From NCBI GenBank assembly GCA_003133225.1, contig PKWL01000081.1, forward strand, positions 12,641 through 70,484: DNA of 57,844 bases, given 5' to 3'. Shown here piece by piece: positions 42,037-51,703 of this stretch. The stretch comes from Janthinobacterium sp. (GTDB lineage Bacteria; Pseudomonadota; Gammaproteobacteria; Burkholderiales; Burkholderiaceae_D). The translations under genes and the position numbers were made by a program. The notes beneath the pieces were generated by a model. That model searched no databases, had not been told where the DNA came from, and saw only the letters and a list, made by a program, of their open reading frames with translations. Every line of letters begins with the position of its first letter. The stretch's first letter is position 1.

Positions 42037-43551
42037 TTGAAAAACAAGAAGCAATTCGCATTGATCGCCCAGCGCATGAGCATTCTCGCGCTCGCTCTGG
42101 GACTAGCCGCGTGCGCCGTTGGTCCCGATTTTAAATCGCCTGCAGCGCCCGCTATGGCCAAGGATTCCTACACCCCCACGCCGATGCCGTCACAAACGGC
42201 AGCGACGGAGGGCGCCTCCGGAGTGGCGCAGCATTTTGCGCTGGGGCAGGATATCCCGGCGCAGTGGTGGACCTTGTTTCATTCCGCGCCCTTAGACGGG
42301 ATGATCCGCGCCGCATTGGCGCAAAGCCCGAATTTGGCGTCGGCCGAAGCGGCATTGCGGCTGGCGAAGGAAAATTACCGGGCGCAAAGCGGCAACTTGC
42401 TTTACCCCGCCGTCAGCGGCCAGTTGGGCGCGACGCGCGAAAGCGTGTCGGCGTTTCAAACCGGCATTCCTGGCGGCGGCATTTTCAATTTGTATAACGC
42501 CTCCGTCAACGTCTCCTACACGCTCGATGTGTTCGGCGCATCGCGGCGAACACTCGAAGGCTTGCAGGCGGCAGTCGAGTACCAGCGTTTCCAACTGGAA
42601 GGCAGTTATCTGGCTTTGACGGCCAATCTGGTCACGGCCGCCGTTCAGGAAGCGTCGCTGCGGGCCCAATTGCGCGCCACGCATGAAGTGCTAGATGCGC
42701 TGAAAAAGCAGCTTGCCGTCATTGAAAAACAATTCGAGTTTGGCGCAATCCCGCGCGCGACGCTGCTTAGCCAGCGCAATCAGCTGGCGCTGGCGGCGGC
42801 CAGCTTGCCGGCACTAGAAAAAGCACTGGCGCTAATTCAGCATCAACTGTCAGTCTACGCGGGCAAGTTGCCAAGCGAGCCGGGGATGCCAGAGTTTGAG
42901 CTAGCGTTCTTGCAATTGCCGTCCGAATTGCCCGTGTCCTTACCGTCGGCGCTGGTTCGCCAGCGGCCCGACATTCGCGCCAGTGAAGCGCTGTTGCATG
43001 AAGCTAGCGCGCAGATCGGTGTCGCGACGGCCAACCAATATCCTCAGTTCAACCTGAGTGGCAGCTACGGCGTCCTAAGTGTTGGACTGAAAGATATGTT
43101 TAGCGATGGAAACCTGGTCTGGAGTCTGGCGGCCGGCTTGACGCAGCCGATATTTAACGGTGGTGCGCTAAGTGCCAAGCGGCGGGCGGCGCTGGCAGCT
43201 TATGACCAGGCCGCTGCCACGTATCGGATGACGTTGTTGACGGCGTTTCAAAATGTGGCGGACAGTTTGCGCGCGCTCGACTCCGATGCGAGCACGTTGA
43301 AGGCCCAAACGGAAGTCGAGGCAACAGCGGGCGAGGCTTTGGCGCTGGTCACGCGTCAATACCAGCTTGGGGCCGTGAGCTATTTGGTTTTGCTGGATGC
43401 CCAACGCACCTATCAGCAGGCTCACATCACCTTGGTGCAAGCACAGGCCGCACGTTATTCGGACACGGCAGCGCTTTTTCAGGCGCTCGGCGGGGGCTGG
43501 TGGAATCGCCCCGCCACGGACCAAGCGGCATCGCCAGCGCCGCAACACTAA
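42037..43551 (+). CDS. RND efflux outer-membrane lipoprotein (OprM/NodT family)
   Basis: A ~504-residue outer-membrane channel lipoprotein. The signal peptide ends in the lipobox LGLAAC followed by AVGPDFKSP, the classic start of this family. Two repeats of the TolC-type helical and beta elements follow (WWTLFHSAPLDGMIRAAL, ANQYPQFNLSGSYG, VWSLAAGLTQPIFNGG, VTRQYQLGAVSYLVLLDAQRT). TTG 42037 is chosen because AGGAG (42024-42028) is 8 bp upstream and the resulting signal peptide is normal; ATG 42076 also gives a short leader. First gene of a three-gene efflux operon. Confidence 0.92.
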   Translation: MKNKKQFALIAQRMSILALALGLAACAVGPDFKSPAAPAMAKDSYTPTPMPSQTAATEGASGVAQHFALGQDIPAQWWTLFHSAPLDGMIRAALAQSPNLASAEAALRLAKENYRAQSGNLLYPAVSGQLGATRESVSAFQTGIPGGGIFNLYNASVNVSYTLDVFGASRRTLEGLQAAVEYQRFQLEGSYLALTANLVTAAVQEASLRAQLRATHEVLDALKKQLAVIEKQFEFGAIPRATLLSQRNQLALAAASLPALEKALALIQHQLSVYAGKLPSEPGMPEFELAFLQLPSELPVSLPSALVRQRPDIRASEALLHEASAQIGVATANQYPQFNLSGSYGVLSVGLKDMFSDGNLVWSLAAGLTQPIFNGGALSAKRRAALAAYDQAAATYRMTLLTAFQNVADSLRALDSDASTLKAQTEVEATAGEALALVTRQYQLGAVSYLVLLDAQRTYQQAHITLVQAQAARYSDTAALFQALGGGWWNRPATDQAASPAPQH

Positions 43552-43581
43552 TTGAACATTGAACCGTAGGGAGAAGAATTC

Positions 43582-44721
43582 ATGACCAAGCGTATGCTCA
43601 TCATGGTGGGGTGTGTCGTTTTGCTGATCGCCGCACTAGCTTTCGGCAAATTTTTGCAGATCAGGAAAATGATTGCCAGCGCCCCCAAGCCGGGCGCTCA
43701 GACCGTCACGGCGACCGTGGTCCAAACAGCCAATTGGCAGCCTCAGCTGATCTCCGTGGGCACCATGGCGCCCGTACGCGGCGTGGATTTGAGCAGTGAA
43801 ATTGCGGGACTGGTGCAACACGTCAAGTTCAAGTCCGGTGACGATGTGACGGCAAATCAGGTCCTCATACAACTCAACGCGGACTCCGATATCGCACAAT
43901 TGCATTCGCTGCAAGCGCAGGCTGAGTTGTCGGCTACCGTGTTGGCGCGCGACAAGGCGCAGTTGGCGGCGCAAGCCATAAGTCAAGCGCAAGTCGATAG
44001 CGATGCGGCCGACCTCAAAAGCAAAAAAGCTTTGGTCGCTCAACAAATGGCCTTGGTCGAAAAAAAGACGATCCGCGCGCCCTTTTCCGGCAAGTTGGGC
44101 ATCACCAGCGTCAATCCGGGCCAGTATGTCAATCCGGGCGACAAACTGGTGACGCTGCAGACGATCGATCCCATCTATATCGATTTTTTCCTTCCGCAGC
44201 AACAGTTGGCCGGCCTGACGGTGGGTCAACACTTGAATCTGGCCAACGATGCGTACCCGGGCGTGGCCTTCTCCGGCAAGGTGACGGCCATCAACCCTAA
44301 AGTCGATACGGCCACCCGCAATGTCCAGGTGGAGGCGACGGTGGCCAACGCCAAGCGGCAACTATTGCCCGGTATGTTCGCTAATGTCAGTTTGGACCAG
44401 GGACAGAAAAAGCGCTATCTGACCTTGCCGCAGACGGCAATCACCTACAATCCTTATGGCTCGACGGTATTCGTCTTGAAGCCCGATGATAGCAAGAATG
44501 CCAAAAAAGACGACAAGGGCCATGCGCAACTTGTTGCGCAGCAAGTATTTGTAAGCACGGGCGCCACCCGCGGCGACCAGGTCGCCATTCTCAAGGGCTT
44601 GAGCGCGGGCCAGTTAGTCGTGACCAGCGGTCAGCTGAAGCTGAAAAACGGGACGCCCGTCGTCGTCGACAATAAAGTCCAGCCGGCGAATAATCCAAAC
44701 CCCACGCCGCAGGAACATTGA
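43582..44721 (+). CDS. RND periplasmic adaptor (membrane fusion protein)
   Basis: A 379-residue adaptor. One N-terminal membrane anchor (MLIMVGCVVLLIAALAFG) is followed by the biotinyl-lipoyl halves (GLVQHVKFKSGDDVTANQVLIQL and IRAPFSGKLGITSVNPGQYVNPGD). A very short helical hairpin, a beta-barrel (PQQQLAGLTVG, GVAFSGKVTAINPKVDTATR) and a membrane-proximal domain follow. It links the inner-membrane pump to the outer-membrane channel. AGGGAG lies ~9 bp upstream. Substrates are unknown. Confidence 0.93.
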   Translation: MTKRMLIMVGCVVLLIAALAFGKFLQIRKMIASAPKPGAQTVTATVVQTANWQPQLISVGTMAPVRGVDLSSEIAGLVQHVKFKSGDDVTANQVLIQLNADSDIAQLHSLQAQAELSATVLARDKAQLAAQAISQAQVDSDAADLKSKKALVAQQMALVEKKTIRAPFSGKLGITSVNPGQYVNPGDKLVTLQTIDPIYIDFFLPQQQLAGLTVGQHLNLANDAYPGVAFSGKVTAINPKVDTATRNVQVEATVANAKRQLLPGMFANVSLDQGQKKRYLTLPQTAITYNPYGSTVFVLKPDDSKNAKKDDKGHAQLVAQQVFVSTGATRGDQVAILKGLSAGQLVVTSGQLKLKNGTPVVVDNKVQPANNPNPTPQEH

Positions 44722-44731
44722 GGAGCCCGCC

Positions 44732-47700
44732 GTGAAATTTACCGATATCTTCATCCGGCGCCCGGTCCTAGCGACGGTGATTAGTTTGCTCATTGTGGTG
44801 CTAGGACTGCGCTCACTGTTTAGCCTGCCAATTAACCAGTACCCGCGCACCCAAAATGCCGTAGTCACCATCTCGACTACCTACTACGGTGCCGACGCGC
44901 AGTCGGTGGCCGGCTTTATCACGCAACCGCTCGAATCGGCGATCGCGCAAGCCCAAGGCATCGATTACCTGTCTTCATCGAGCAACAGCGGCGTATCGAC
45001 CATCACGGCCACTTTGCGTTTGAATTATGATTCCAATCGCGCGCTAACGGAAATCACAACCCAGGTCAACTCGGTAAAAAATCAATTGCCGCCCCAGGCG
45101 CAGCAGCCCGTCTTGTCGGTGCAGATGGGCCAGACGACTGATGCGATGTATCTGGGTTTTTACAGTGACACGCTGCCGACCAACAATGTGACCGACTTCC
45201 TGTTGCGTGTTGTCAAGCCCAAACTCGATTCCATCGAAGGCGTGCAGACTGCCGAATTGCTGGGCGCCCGGCAATTCGCCTTGCGCGCCTGGCTCGACGC
45301 CTCCAAGATGGCCGCTTATGGCGTGACGGCGGCCGACGTTAGCAACGCATTGGCCGCCAACAACTTCCTGACCGCGCTCGGTTCGTCCAAAGGGCAAATG
45401 GTGAGCGTCCCCTTGACGGCGGGAACCGATCTGCATTCAGTGGACGAATTCAAGCAGCTCGCCGTCAAGCAAAGCGACGGCGCGATTGTGCATTTGCAAG
45501 ATGTGGCAACGGTCACGCTGGGCTCGGAAAATTACGATTTCAACGTGGCCTTCAGCGGCGTGCGTTCCGTATTTATCGGTATTAAGGTGGCCCCGGAAGC
45601 GAATATTTTGGATGTGGCCAAGCGCGTGCGCGCTGCCTTTCCTCCCATTCGGGAACAGTTGCCAAACGGCTTGACCGGTCAAATTGTGTACGACTCGACT
45701 GATTTCATCAATACCTCCATTAACGAAGTAATCAAGACGCTGGCGGAAGCTTTGTTGATCGTCACGGTCGTCATTTACTTGTTCCTGGGAAGTTTCCGGG
45801 CCGTGATTGTGCCCGTGATCGCGATGCCTTTGTCGCTGATAGGGGCCTTCTTCATCATGCTGTTGCTGGGTTACTCGATCAACCTACTGACCTTGTTGGC
45901 GATCGTTCTGGCCATCGGTTTGGTGGTCGATGACGCCATTATCGTGGTGGAAAATGTCGATCGGCATATGAAAGAGGAGGGCAAGGCGCCGCTGGAGGCC
46001 GCTTTGATGGCGGCCCGTGAGTTGGGCAGTCCGATTCTGGCGATGACCATCGTCCTAATCGCCGTGTACGTGCCTATTGGTTTCCAGGGCGGTTTGACGG
46101 GGGCCTTGTTTACGGAGTTTGCGTTCACGCTGGCCGGCGCTGTTGCCGTGTCCGGCGTAGTGGCGCTGACCTTGTCGCCGATGTTGTGCTCGCGTTTTTT
46201 CCGCTCAGAGCAAGACGAGGGACGTTTCGTGAAAGCCATCGATCGCGTCTTTAATAAAGTGCGGCATGGATATCAACGCGTCTTGCACAGCCTGTTAAAT
46301 ACGTGGCCGGTGCTCATCGTGATGGGCGCACTGTTAATTGGCTGCCTGGCGTTAATGTTCAAGATGTCGCAGTCGGAACTGGCGCCGGAAGAGGATCAAG
46401 GCATCGTCTTGTCGCAGGTGGTGGGAGCGCCGACGGCCACCTCGGAGCAGATGCAAACCTACGCCGACCAAATTTTCAAGATTGGCAAAGCCATCCCGGA
46501 ATATAAGCAAATGTTCCAGATCACGGGCGTGCCAACCATTAACTCGGGTATCGGTGGCGTATTACTGAAGTCATGGGATGAGCGGGCGCGCTCCGCCAAG
46601 CAGATTCAGCAGGATTTGCAAGCGCAGTGGAACAAGATCGCCGGCGCGCGGATTGCCGCTTTCCAGTTTCCGCCGCTGCCGGGCGCATCGGGCTTGCCCG
46701 TGCAGTTCCTCATTACCACGACGGAACCGTTCGAAAATTTGAACACGGTGGCGCAGCAAGTACTGGAGAAGGCACGTTCCTCCGGGAAATTTTATTTCAT
46801 CGATATCGATTTGAAGGTGGACATGCCGCAAGCGACGGTGAAGGTCGATCGCAACAAGCTCGCCACGCTTGGATTGACGCAGCAAGATGTCGGCAACGCG
46901 CTGGGCGCCGCCTTGGGTGGCGGCTACGTCAACTATTTCTCGATCGCAGGCCGTTCCTATAAGGTGATCCCGCAGGTACTGCAAATTGACCGTCTGAATC
47001 CGGCAAATGTCCTCGACTTTTACATCAAGACGCCCGCCGGTATGATTCCGGCCAGCACGATTGCCAGTCTTCAGTACAGTACGGTGCCAGAGTCGATTAA
47101 TCGCTTTCAGCAACTCAATTCCGTGACGTTTTCCGGCGTTTCCGGCGCCTCGCAAGGCGAAGTGCTGCAATTTATGCGTGACACCGTGAAAGAAGTCGCA
47201 CCGACCGGATATTCGGTCGATTACTCGGGGCAATCGCGCCAGTTTATACAGGAATCGGGCGGTTTCTTGATTACCATGTTGTTTGCAGTAATCATCGTGT
47301 TTCTGGCCCTGGCCGCGCAATTTGAAAGTTTCCGCGATCCCATCGTCATTCTGGTGTCGGTACCCATGGCTCTATTCGGCGCCACGATGTTCATTTTTCT
47401 TGGATTCGCGTCTGTCAATATTTATACCGAGGTTGGCTTGGTGACATTGATGGGCTTGATTAGCAAGCACGGCATCTTGATTGTTGAAGTGGCCAATCAA
47501 TTGCGCAAGAGCGGCAAGTCCAAGCGTGAAGCGATCGAAGGCGCGGCGGCGACTCGCTTGCGTCCCATTTTGATGACGACGGCGGCCATGGTGTTTGGCG
47601 TGGTGCCGCTGGTGGTGGCCTCCGGTGCCGGCGCCGCCGGTCGTCAAGCAATGGGCTTGGTGATTTTTACCGGCTTGTCCATCGGAACCTTGTTTACTCT

Positions 47701-47794
47701 GTTTGTTGTGCCCGCGATGTACATGTTCTTGGCCGGCGAGCACAAGGCGGCATCAAAGCCAAGTGCGGTAAGCGGGAATGTCGTGGCCGAGTAA
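44732..47794 (+). CDS. RND multidrug efflux permease (HAE1-type)
   Basis: A 1020-residue pump with the two-fold RND layout: 12 membrane segments and two large periplasmic loops. It begins FTDIFIRRPVLATVISLLIV. Proton-relay residues are in TM4 (AIGLVVDDAIIVVENVDRHM, two adjacent Asp) and the partner Lys in TM10 (GLISKHGILIVEVAN). The length is typical of AcrB/MdtB-like pumps. GTG start with GAGGAG 6-7 bp upstream, 10 bp after the adaptor gene. It pairs with the two upstream genes as a complete tripartite efflux system. No local regulator is adjacent. Confidence 0.95.
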   Translation: MKFTDIFIRRPVLATVISLLIVVLGLRSLFSLPINQYPRTQNAVVTISTTYYGADAQSVAGFITQPLESAIAQAQGIDYLSSSSNSGVSTITATLRLNYDSNRALTEITTQVNSVKNQLPPQAQQPVLSVQMGQTTDAMYLGFYSDTLPTNNVTDFLLRVVKPKLDSIEGVQTAELLGARQFALRAWLDASKMAAYGVTAADVSNALAANNFLTALGSSKGQMVSVPLTAGTDLHSVDEFKQLAVKQSDGAIVHLQDVATVTLGSENYDFNVAFSGVRSVFIGIKVAPEANILDVAKRVRAAFPPIREQLPNGLTGQIVYDSTDFINTSINEVIKTLAEALLIVTVVIYLFLGSFRAVIVPVIAMPLSLIGAFFIMLLLGYSINLLTLLAIVLAIGLVVDDAIIVVENVDRHMKEEGKAPLEAALMAARELGSPILAMTIVLIAVYVPIGFQGGLTGALFTEFAFTLAGAVAVSGVVALTLSPMLCSRFFRSEQDEGRFVKAIDRVFNKVRHGYQRVLHSLLNTWPVLIVMGALLIGCLALMFKMSQSELAPEEDQGIVLSQVVGAPTATSEQMQTYADQIFKIGKAIPEYKQMFQITGVPTINSGIGGVLLKSWDERARSAKQIQQDLQAQWNKIAGARIAAFQFPPLPGASGLPVQFLITTTEPFENLNTVAQQVLEKARSSGKFYFIDIDLKVDMPQATVKVDRNKLATLGLTQQDVGNALGAALGGGYVNYFSIAGRSYKVIPQVLQIDRLNPANVLDFYIKTPAGMIPASTIASLQYSTVPESINRFQQLNSVTFSGVSGASQGEVLQFMRDTVKEVAPTGYSVDYSGQSRQFIQESGGFLITMLFAVIIVFLALAAQFESFRDPIVILVSVPMALFGATMFIFLGFASVNIYTEVGLVTLMGLISKHGILIVEVANQLRKSGKSKREAIEGAAATRLRPILMTTAAMVFGVVPLVVASGAGAAGRQAMGLVIFTGLSIGTLFTLFVVPAMYMFLAGEHKAASKPSAVSGNVVAE

Positions 47795-48174
47795 TCGACG
47801 GCGCCAGCGAATGGCCATACAGCGTCGCCTAGTGGATTTAAGCTGTGCCACTACGGGCGGCCTGATCTGGAATTTCCGTTTTTTTCGGCAGAAAAAAATG
47901 TAAAAGGAAGGCCGCCGATCGCGCGCATCAAGGCCAAACATTCACGGTCGTACCTGCCGGGAGCGGCGCGGCCAAGAGCAAAACAAGGCTCAAGTTGTTC
48001 CGACGGACCAAATTCGGATACACTACGATACTTTAACGTAATAGTGGAGCGTCGGTTTTTGCATTTGAATTCCGCTGTGTTCCACTGGCAAGAAGATATG
48101 GATTGCTTAGGTGAACGCCTTACGCGTCGTCCCAATTCTTACCATATTTTTTCAAATTATAAAATTTTAAGCAC
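47795..48174. other. Intergenic region, no gene seen
   Basis: About 380 bp between the efflux operon and the VirK-like gene. No gene, no clear hairpin with a T-run. Confidence 0.4.
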
Positions 48175-49143
48175 ATGAGCAAGCGTTTCCCTCTACCCAT
48201 CCTGCGCCATTCCGAGGCCGGTATTAAAGACCATTTTAAAATTTCACTGGGAGCGATCGTCTACCCGATTCAGACCCGGCGCTGGCGCAGTTTTCTGCAT
48301 GACAACCCGATGCTCGGCGAACTGGCCCGGCAGTATCCACGCATCATCCACAAGATCTACCGGCCTTACCTTTCCAAACACTTGCGCTGCGCGGACCGTG
48401 TGGATCTGATGATCGGGCACTACAGTTACATGTTCGAGGCCGGTCTGGGGGAATTGATTTGCGAGGCCGCCCGCCACCCCGTGTCCGTTGCCGAATTTGC
48501 CGGTAAGGCCGGCACGCTGTTTCGGATTCAACTCTCGTCCATCAATGTTGGGCATCGGGAGGGTGAACTGACGTTGCAGCTCATTTACGCCGGTGAATGC
48601 GTTTACGCGGCGAGCTTTACCTTGGCCGATCTCAATGGCGCCACATATATCAGGCTTGGCGCATTGCAAGGCCTGCGTTCGGCTGACGGTGCTCAGGTGA
48701 TCAAAAACGTGACGCGCGAACTGCATGGTTGCCGTCCCAAAAAGCTCATGGTGTCGGTGGTGCGCGACATCGGCGCCTATTTTGGGTGCTCGAAGATCCT
48801 ATTGGTGAGCAACAAGAACCGCGTTTCCATCAATGGCCGCCGCAGCAGCCGGATTTCCTCAAATTATGATGAAACCTGGGAGGAGATGCTTGCCTGCAAG
48901 CGCCCGGATGGCAACTTCGAGTTGCCATGTGTCGATGCCCTGCAAAAAAATCTCGATCTGGTGCCTTCCCACAAACGTTCCGAAGCACGCCGCCGCAATG
49001 CCTTGCTCGCTTCAGTGTGCGAGACAATCCGTGCATTTCTCGAAATGCGAAAGTCGCCTGTGGCGCCGCCTTCCGCCGGCGATACGGGACCAGCTTCTAA
49101 CGCCGTCCCATCCCAAGTCAGCGCCGATCGGTGCTGGGCTTAA
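48175..49143 (+). CDS. VirK/YbjX-family protein (DUF535)
   Basis: A 322-residue soluble protein. It follows the DUF535 plan: an N-terminal FLHDNPMLGELARQYPRIIHKIYRPY, a central GHREGELTLQLIYAGECVYAASFTL, and the characteristic RDIGAYFGCSKILLVSNKNRV followed by SSNYDETWEEM. Members include Shigella VirK and E. coli YbjX, tied to envelope and peptide resistance but without a defined activity. The C-terminal ~45 residues are a disordered Pro/Ser-rich tail. It follows a 380-bp gap and may be co-transcribed with the ABC ATPase gene. Confidence 0.85.
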   Translation: MSKRFPLPILRHSEAGIKDHFKISLGAIVYPIQTRRWRSFLHDNPMLGELARQYPRIIHKIYRPYLSKHLRCADRVDLMIGHYSYMFEAGLGELICEAARHPVSVAEFAGKAGTLFRIQLSSINVGHREGELTLQLIYAGECVYAASFTLADLNGATYIRLGALQGLRSADGAQVIKNVTRELHGCRPKKLMVSVVRDIGAYFGCSKILLVSNKNRVSINGRRSSRISSNYDETWEEMLACKRPDGNFELPCVDALQKNLDLVPSHKRSEARRRNALLASVCETIRAFLEMRKSPVAPPSAGDTGPASNAVPSQVSADRCWA

Positions 49144-49276
49144 AGCATTGAATGGGAAAGCACTGCGCGCCAACTAGCAGCCGCCGTCACCAAAAGCGGC
49201 GCGCGAACCGTCATGAAATCGTGGCCGATGGCGCTGTCGAGTGCAATCCATCGTATTGACGCATGCAAACCATTTC

Positions 49277-49936
49277 ATGAAAGAGCGCCGATCAATCGAA
49301 CACGCCGTCGTCGTCCCGCCGGTGGTCCTTCAGGTCAATGGCTTGTCGTATCGTGCCGGGGAGCGCGCGCTGTTCGTTAACTGGTCAGCTCGCATCCGAT
49401 CCGGGATCACGTTGGTGCGTGGCGGCGATGGCAGCGGCAAGACGACGTTGCTTCGTTTGTTGGCGGGCGAGCTGCCTGCCGATGCCGGCCACTTGCAGGT
49501 CAACGACGTGAGCCTCGGCGAGCGAGCGCATGCCTACCGGCGGCAAGTGTTTTGGATCAACCCGAAGTCGGATGCTTTCGAGCAGACGACGCCGGACGAC
49601 TTCTTCTTGACCTTGCCGCGCCACTATCCCCAGTTCGACGAGAGGCGATTGCTGTCCCTAATTGAAGGCTTGTCACTGGAGTCGCACCGGAAAAAGCAGT
49701 TTCACATGCTCTCTACCGGGTCCAAACGCAAAGTCTGGCTGGCCGCAGCCTTTGCCTCGGGTGCCGCGCTCACTTTGATCGACGAGCCTTTTGCCGCTCT
49801 CGACAAGGCATCAGTTCGTTTCGTAATTGAACTTTTGAAATCCGCCGCGGCCCACCCTTCGCGCGCATGGCTGCTCGCCCATTACGAAGCGCCCAGCGAC
49901 GTAGCGCTGGCGGCGATTATTGATCTGGGAGATTGA
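49277..49936 (+). CDS. Lone ABC-type ATPase with degenerate signature motif
   Basis: About 219 residues. Walker A is RGGDGSGKTTLLRLL, Walker B is LTLIDEPFAALD and the switch His is in WLLAHYEAP. The signature motif is LSTGSKRK rather than LSGGQ. The general shape is that of short CcmA- or YtrB-like transporter ATPases. No permease gene is adjacent, so the partner is unknown. ATG 49277 is chosen; GTG 49241 would add 12 residues. Neither has a good Shine-Dalgarno. Confidence 0.8.
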   Translation: MKERRSIEHAVVVPPVVLQVNGLSYRAGERALFVNWSARIRSGITLVRGGDGSGKTTLLRLLAGELPADAGHLQVNDVSLGERAHAYRRQVFWINPKSDAFEQTTPDDFFLTLPRHYPQFDERRLLSLIEGLSLESHRKKQFHMLSTGSKRKVWLAAAFASGAALTLIDEPFAALDKASVRFVIELLKSAAAHPSRAWLLAHYEAPSDVALAAIIDLGD

Positions 49937-50171
49937 CGCCGATGCGGCGGCGGGTGCGAGATTCACCAAGACGATTCATCAGATTTTGTTCCGGATACAC
50001 CGGGCGGTGAGGAGCGCACGCGCAGCAACCGACGTAATGGGCTGTATTGATTGTTTCGTTTTTGCTTCTTGGCCATTGGTTGTGCTTGAGTCTGGTCCGG
50101 GCATAGCCGTAGCCGTCTGCACGGGCGGGACAATGCCCATTTGCCCGGGTAGTGGAGCGGGCTGCTCGGCT
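49937..50171. other. Convergent intergenic region
   Basis: About 235 bp between the ABC ATPase gene and the convergent MFS gene; no gene or clear terminator recognised. Confidence 0.35.
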
Positions 50172-51389
50172 TTACGCGCTGACCGCTTGCTTGGCCAACT
50201 GCGTCATGTCGACGCCGCGCCGCTCGCGACTAAACAGGATCAAAGACGCAATGACGACGGCCGTGATGCCGGCGACGAGCGCTAGCGCCAGGCTGTAGTC
50301 GCCGCCATTGGCCACGGCGATCTTGGTTTGCATGTAGAGATTCACGGACGCTAGCAGATTGCCGAGTTGGTATACGAGACCAGGAAAGGTTGCGCGGATC
50401 TCATCAGGTGAAATTTCGTTTAAGTGAACGGGGATCACGCCCCAGGCCCCTTGCACTGCGATTTGCATGAGAAAGGCACCGGCCGCGAGAGCGAGCGGCC
50501 CGCTCGAATAAGCCCACAAGGGCAATACGGGCAGGGCGGCCAGAGCGGCAAAAAAAATCGCTTTGCGGCGCCCTATTTTTTCAGAAATACTGCCGCAGAT
50601 AACGCCACCGATGATGGCGCCGATATTTAGCACGATGGCGATCAGCGACACCGTATGCGGGTTTAGGTGATGCTGAACTTGCAGGAAGGTTGGGTAAATG
50701 TCTTGTGTCCCGTGACTAAAGAAGTTGAACGCGGTCATGAGGACGATGGCGTAAACTGAGAGTTTCCAATTTGCATATAGTGTTTTCATCAAGCCGGGAC
50801 GCGGCCCTTTGGCCATTGCCTCCCACGCCGGCGATTCTTGCATGTGGCTGCGGACGTACACGACCAGCAGCGCCGGCAGCACGCCAACCATGAACAACCC
50901 GCGCCAGCCGATGTACTCATAAAATAGACCGTAAATAACCGACGCCAGCAGATACCCGCTCGGGTAACCGGCTTGAAGCAGGCCCGATACAAAGCCCCGC
51001 GATTTTGGTGGAATAGTTTCCATCGTCAAAGCCGAGCCGACGCCCCATTCGCCGCCCATCGCAATACCAAACAATGCGCGAAGCACGAGCAATGACAGCA
51101 GCGATGGCGCGAAGCCGGACGCCAATTCCAGAACCGAGTACAGCAAGATGTTTGCCATTAGGGTAGGTTTGCGTCCGAACCGGTCTGCCAGGCGGCCAAA
51201 AATCAGCGCGCCGAGCGGGCGCATCGCTAAGGTTAGCACCACCGCAATGCTGACATCGGGAATGCCGACATGAAATTCAGCGGCAATGTCTTTGAACACG
51301 AACACCATGAGGAAGAAATCAAAGGCATCGAGCATCCAACCGAGGTAGGCGGCGATCGTGACGTTTTTCTGTTCTCGGGTCCAACTCAT
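50172..51389 (-). CDS. MFS carboxylate transporter (sialate/lactate:H+ symporter type)
   Basis: A 405-residue 12-span major facilitator. The MFS loop motif is GRLADRFGRKPTLM. The opening YLGWMLDAFDFFLMVFVFKDIA and GGEWGVGSALTMETIPPKSRGF are typical of the SHS/NanT-JEN1 group, which imports sialate, lactate or aromatic acids with protons. GAGGGG lies ~5 bp before the ATG. No catabolic gene is adjacent, so the substrate is uncertain. Confidence 0.88.
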   Translation of the reverse strand: MSWTREQKNVTIAAYLGWMLDAFDFFLMVFVFKDIAAEFHVGIPDVSIAVVLTLAMRPLGALIFGRLADRFGRKPTLMANILLYSVLELASGFAPSLLSLLVLRALFGIAMGGEWGVGSALTMETIPPKSRGFVSGLLQAGYPSGYLLASVIYGLFYEYIGWRGLFMVGVLPALLVVYVRSHMQESPAWEAMAKGPRPGLMKTLYANWKLSVYAIVLMTAFNFFSHGTQDIYPTFLQVQHHLNPHTVSLIAIVLNIGAIIGGVICGSISEKIGRRKAIFFAALAALPVLPLWAYSSGPLALAAGAFLMQIAVQGAWGVIPVHLNEISPDEIRATFPGLVYQLGNLLASVNLYMQTKIAVANGGDYSLALALVAGITAVVIASLILFSRERRGVDMTQLAKQAVSA

Positions 51390-51703
51390 GGCGTCCCCTC
51401 GCAGTTTGTGGGCACGATGGCCAGCGCCTTGCTCCCGATGCCTGGGCGAGCGCCAGTCACCGCTAGCCGACGATAATTTAAAAAATAATCAAGTTCGCCC
51501 CAAAGTCAGTCCTGCCGCGCGTGTCCACGGGCATGCTTATCACAGGCAGTGTTGTGATGGTAAGGGACGCGCGCCATAAGCTACTTGCGGGAAGTCACAT
51601 GCGAGCGTCAAAGATGGCGGCGACGCCAGCTGTTCGCCTCGTCACCGTTGGCGGGGATGTGTGGCGGGCAGTACCGCTTGCAAGGCGACGCTGTTGGCCG
51701 CCC
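51390..51703. other. Intergenic region, no gene seen
   Basis: About 310 bp; an open + strand frame here is mostly opposite the flavocytochrome gene and not credible. Confidence 0.35.
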
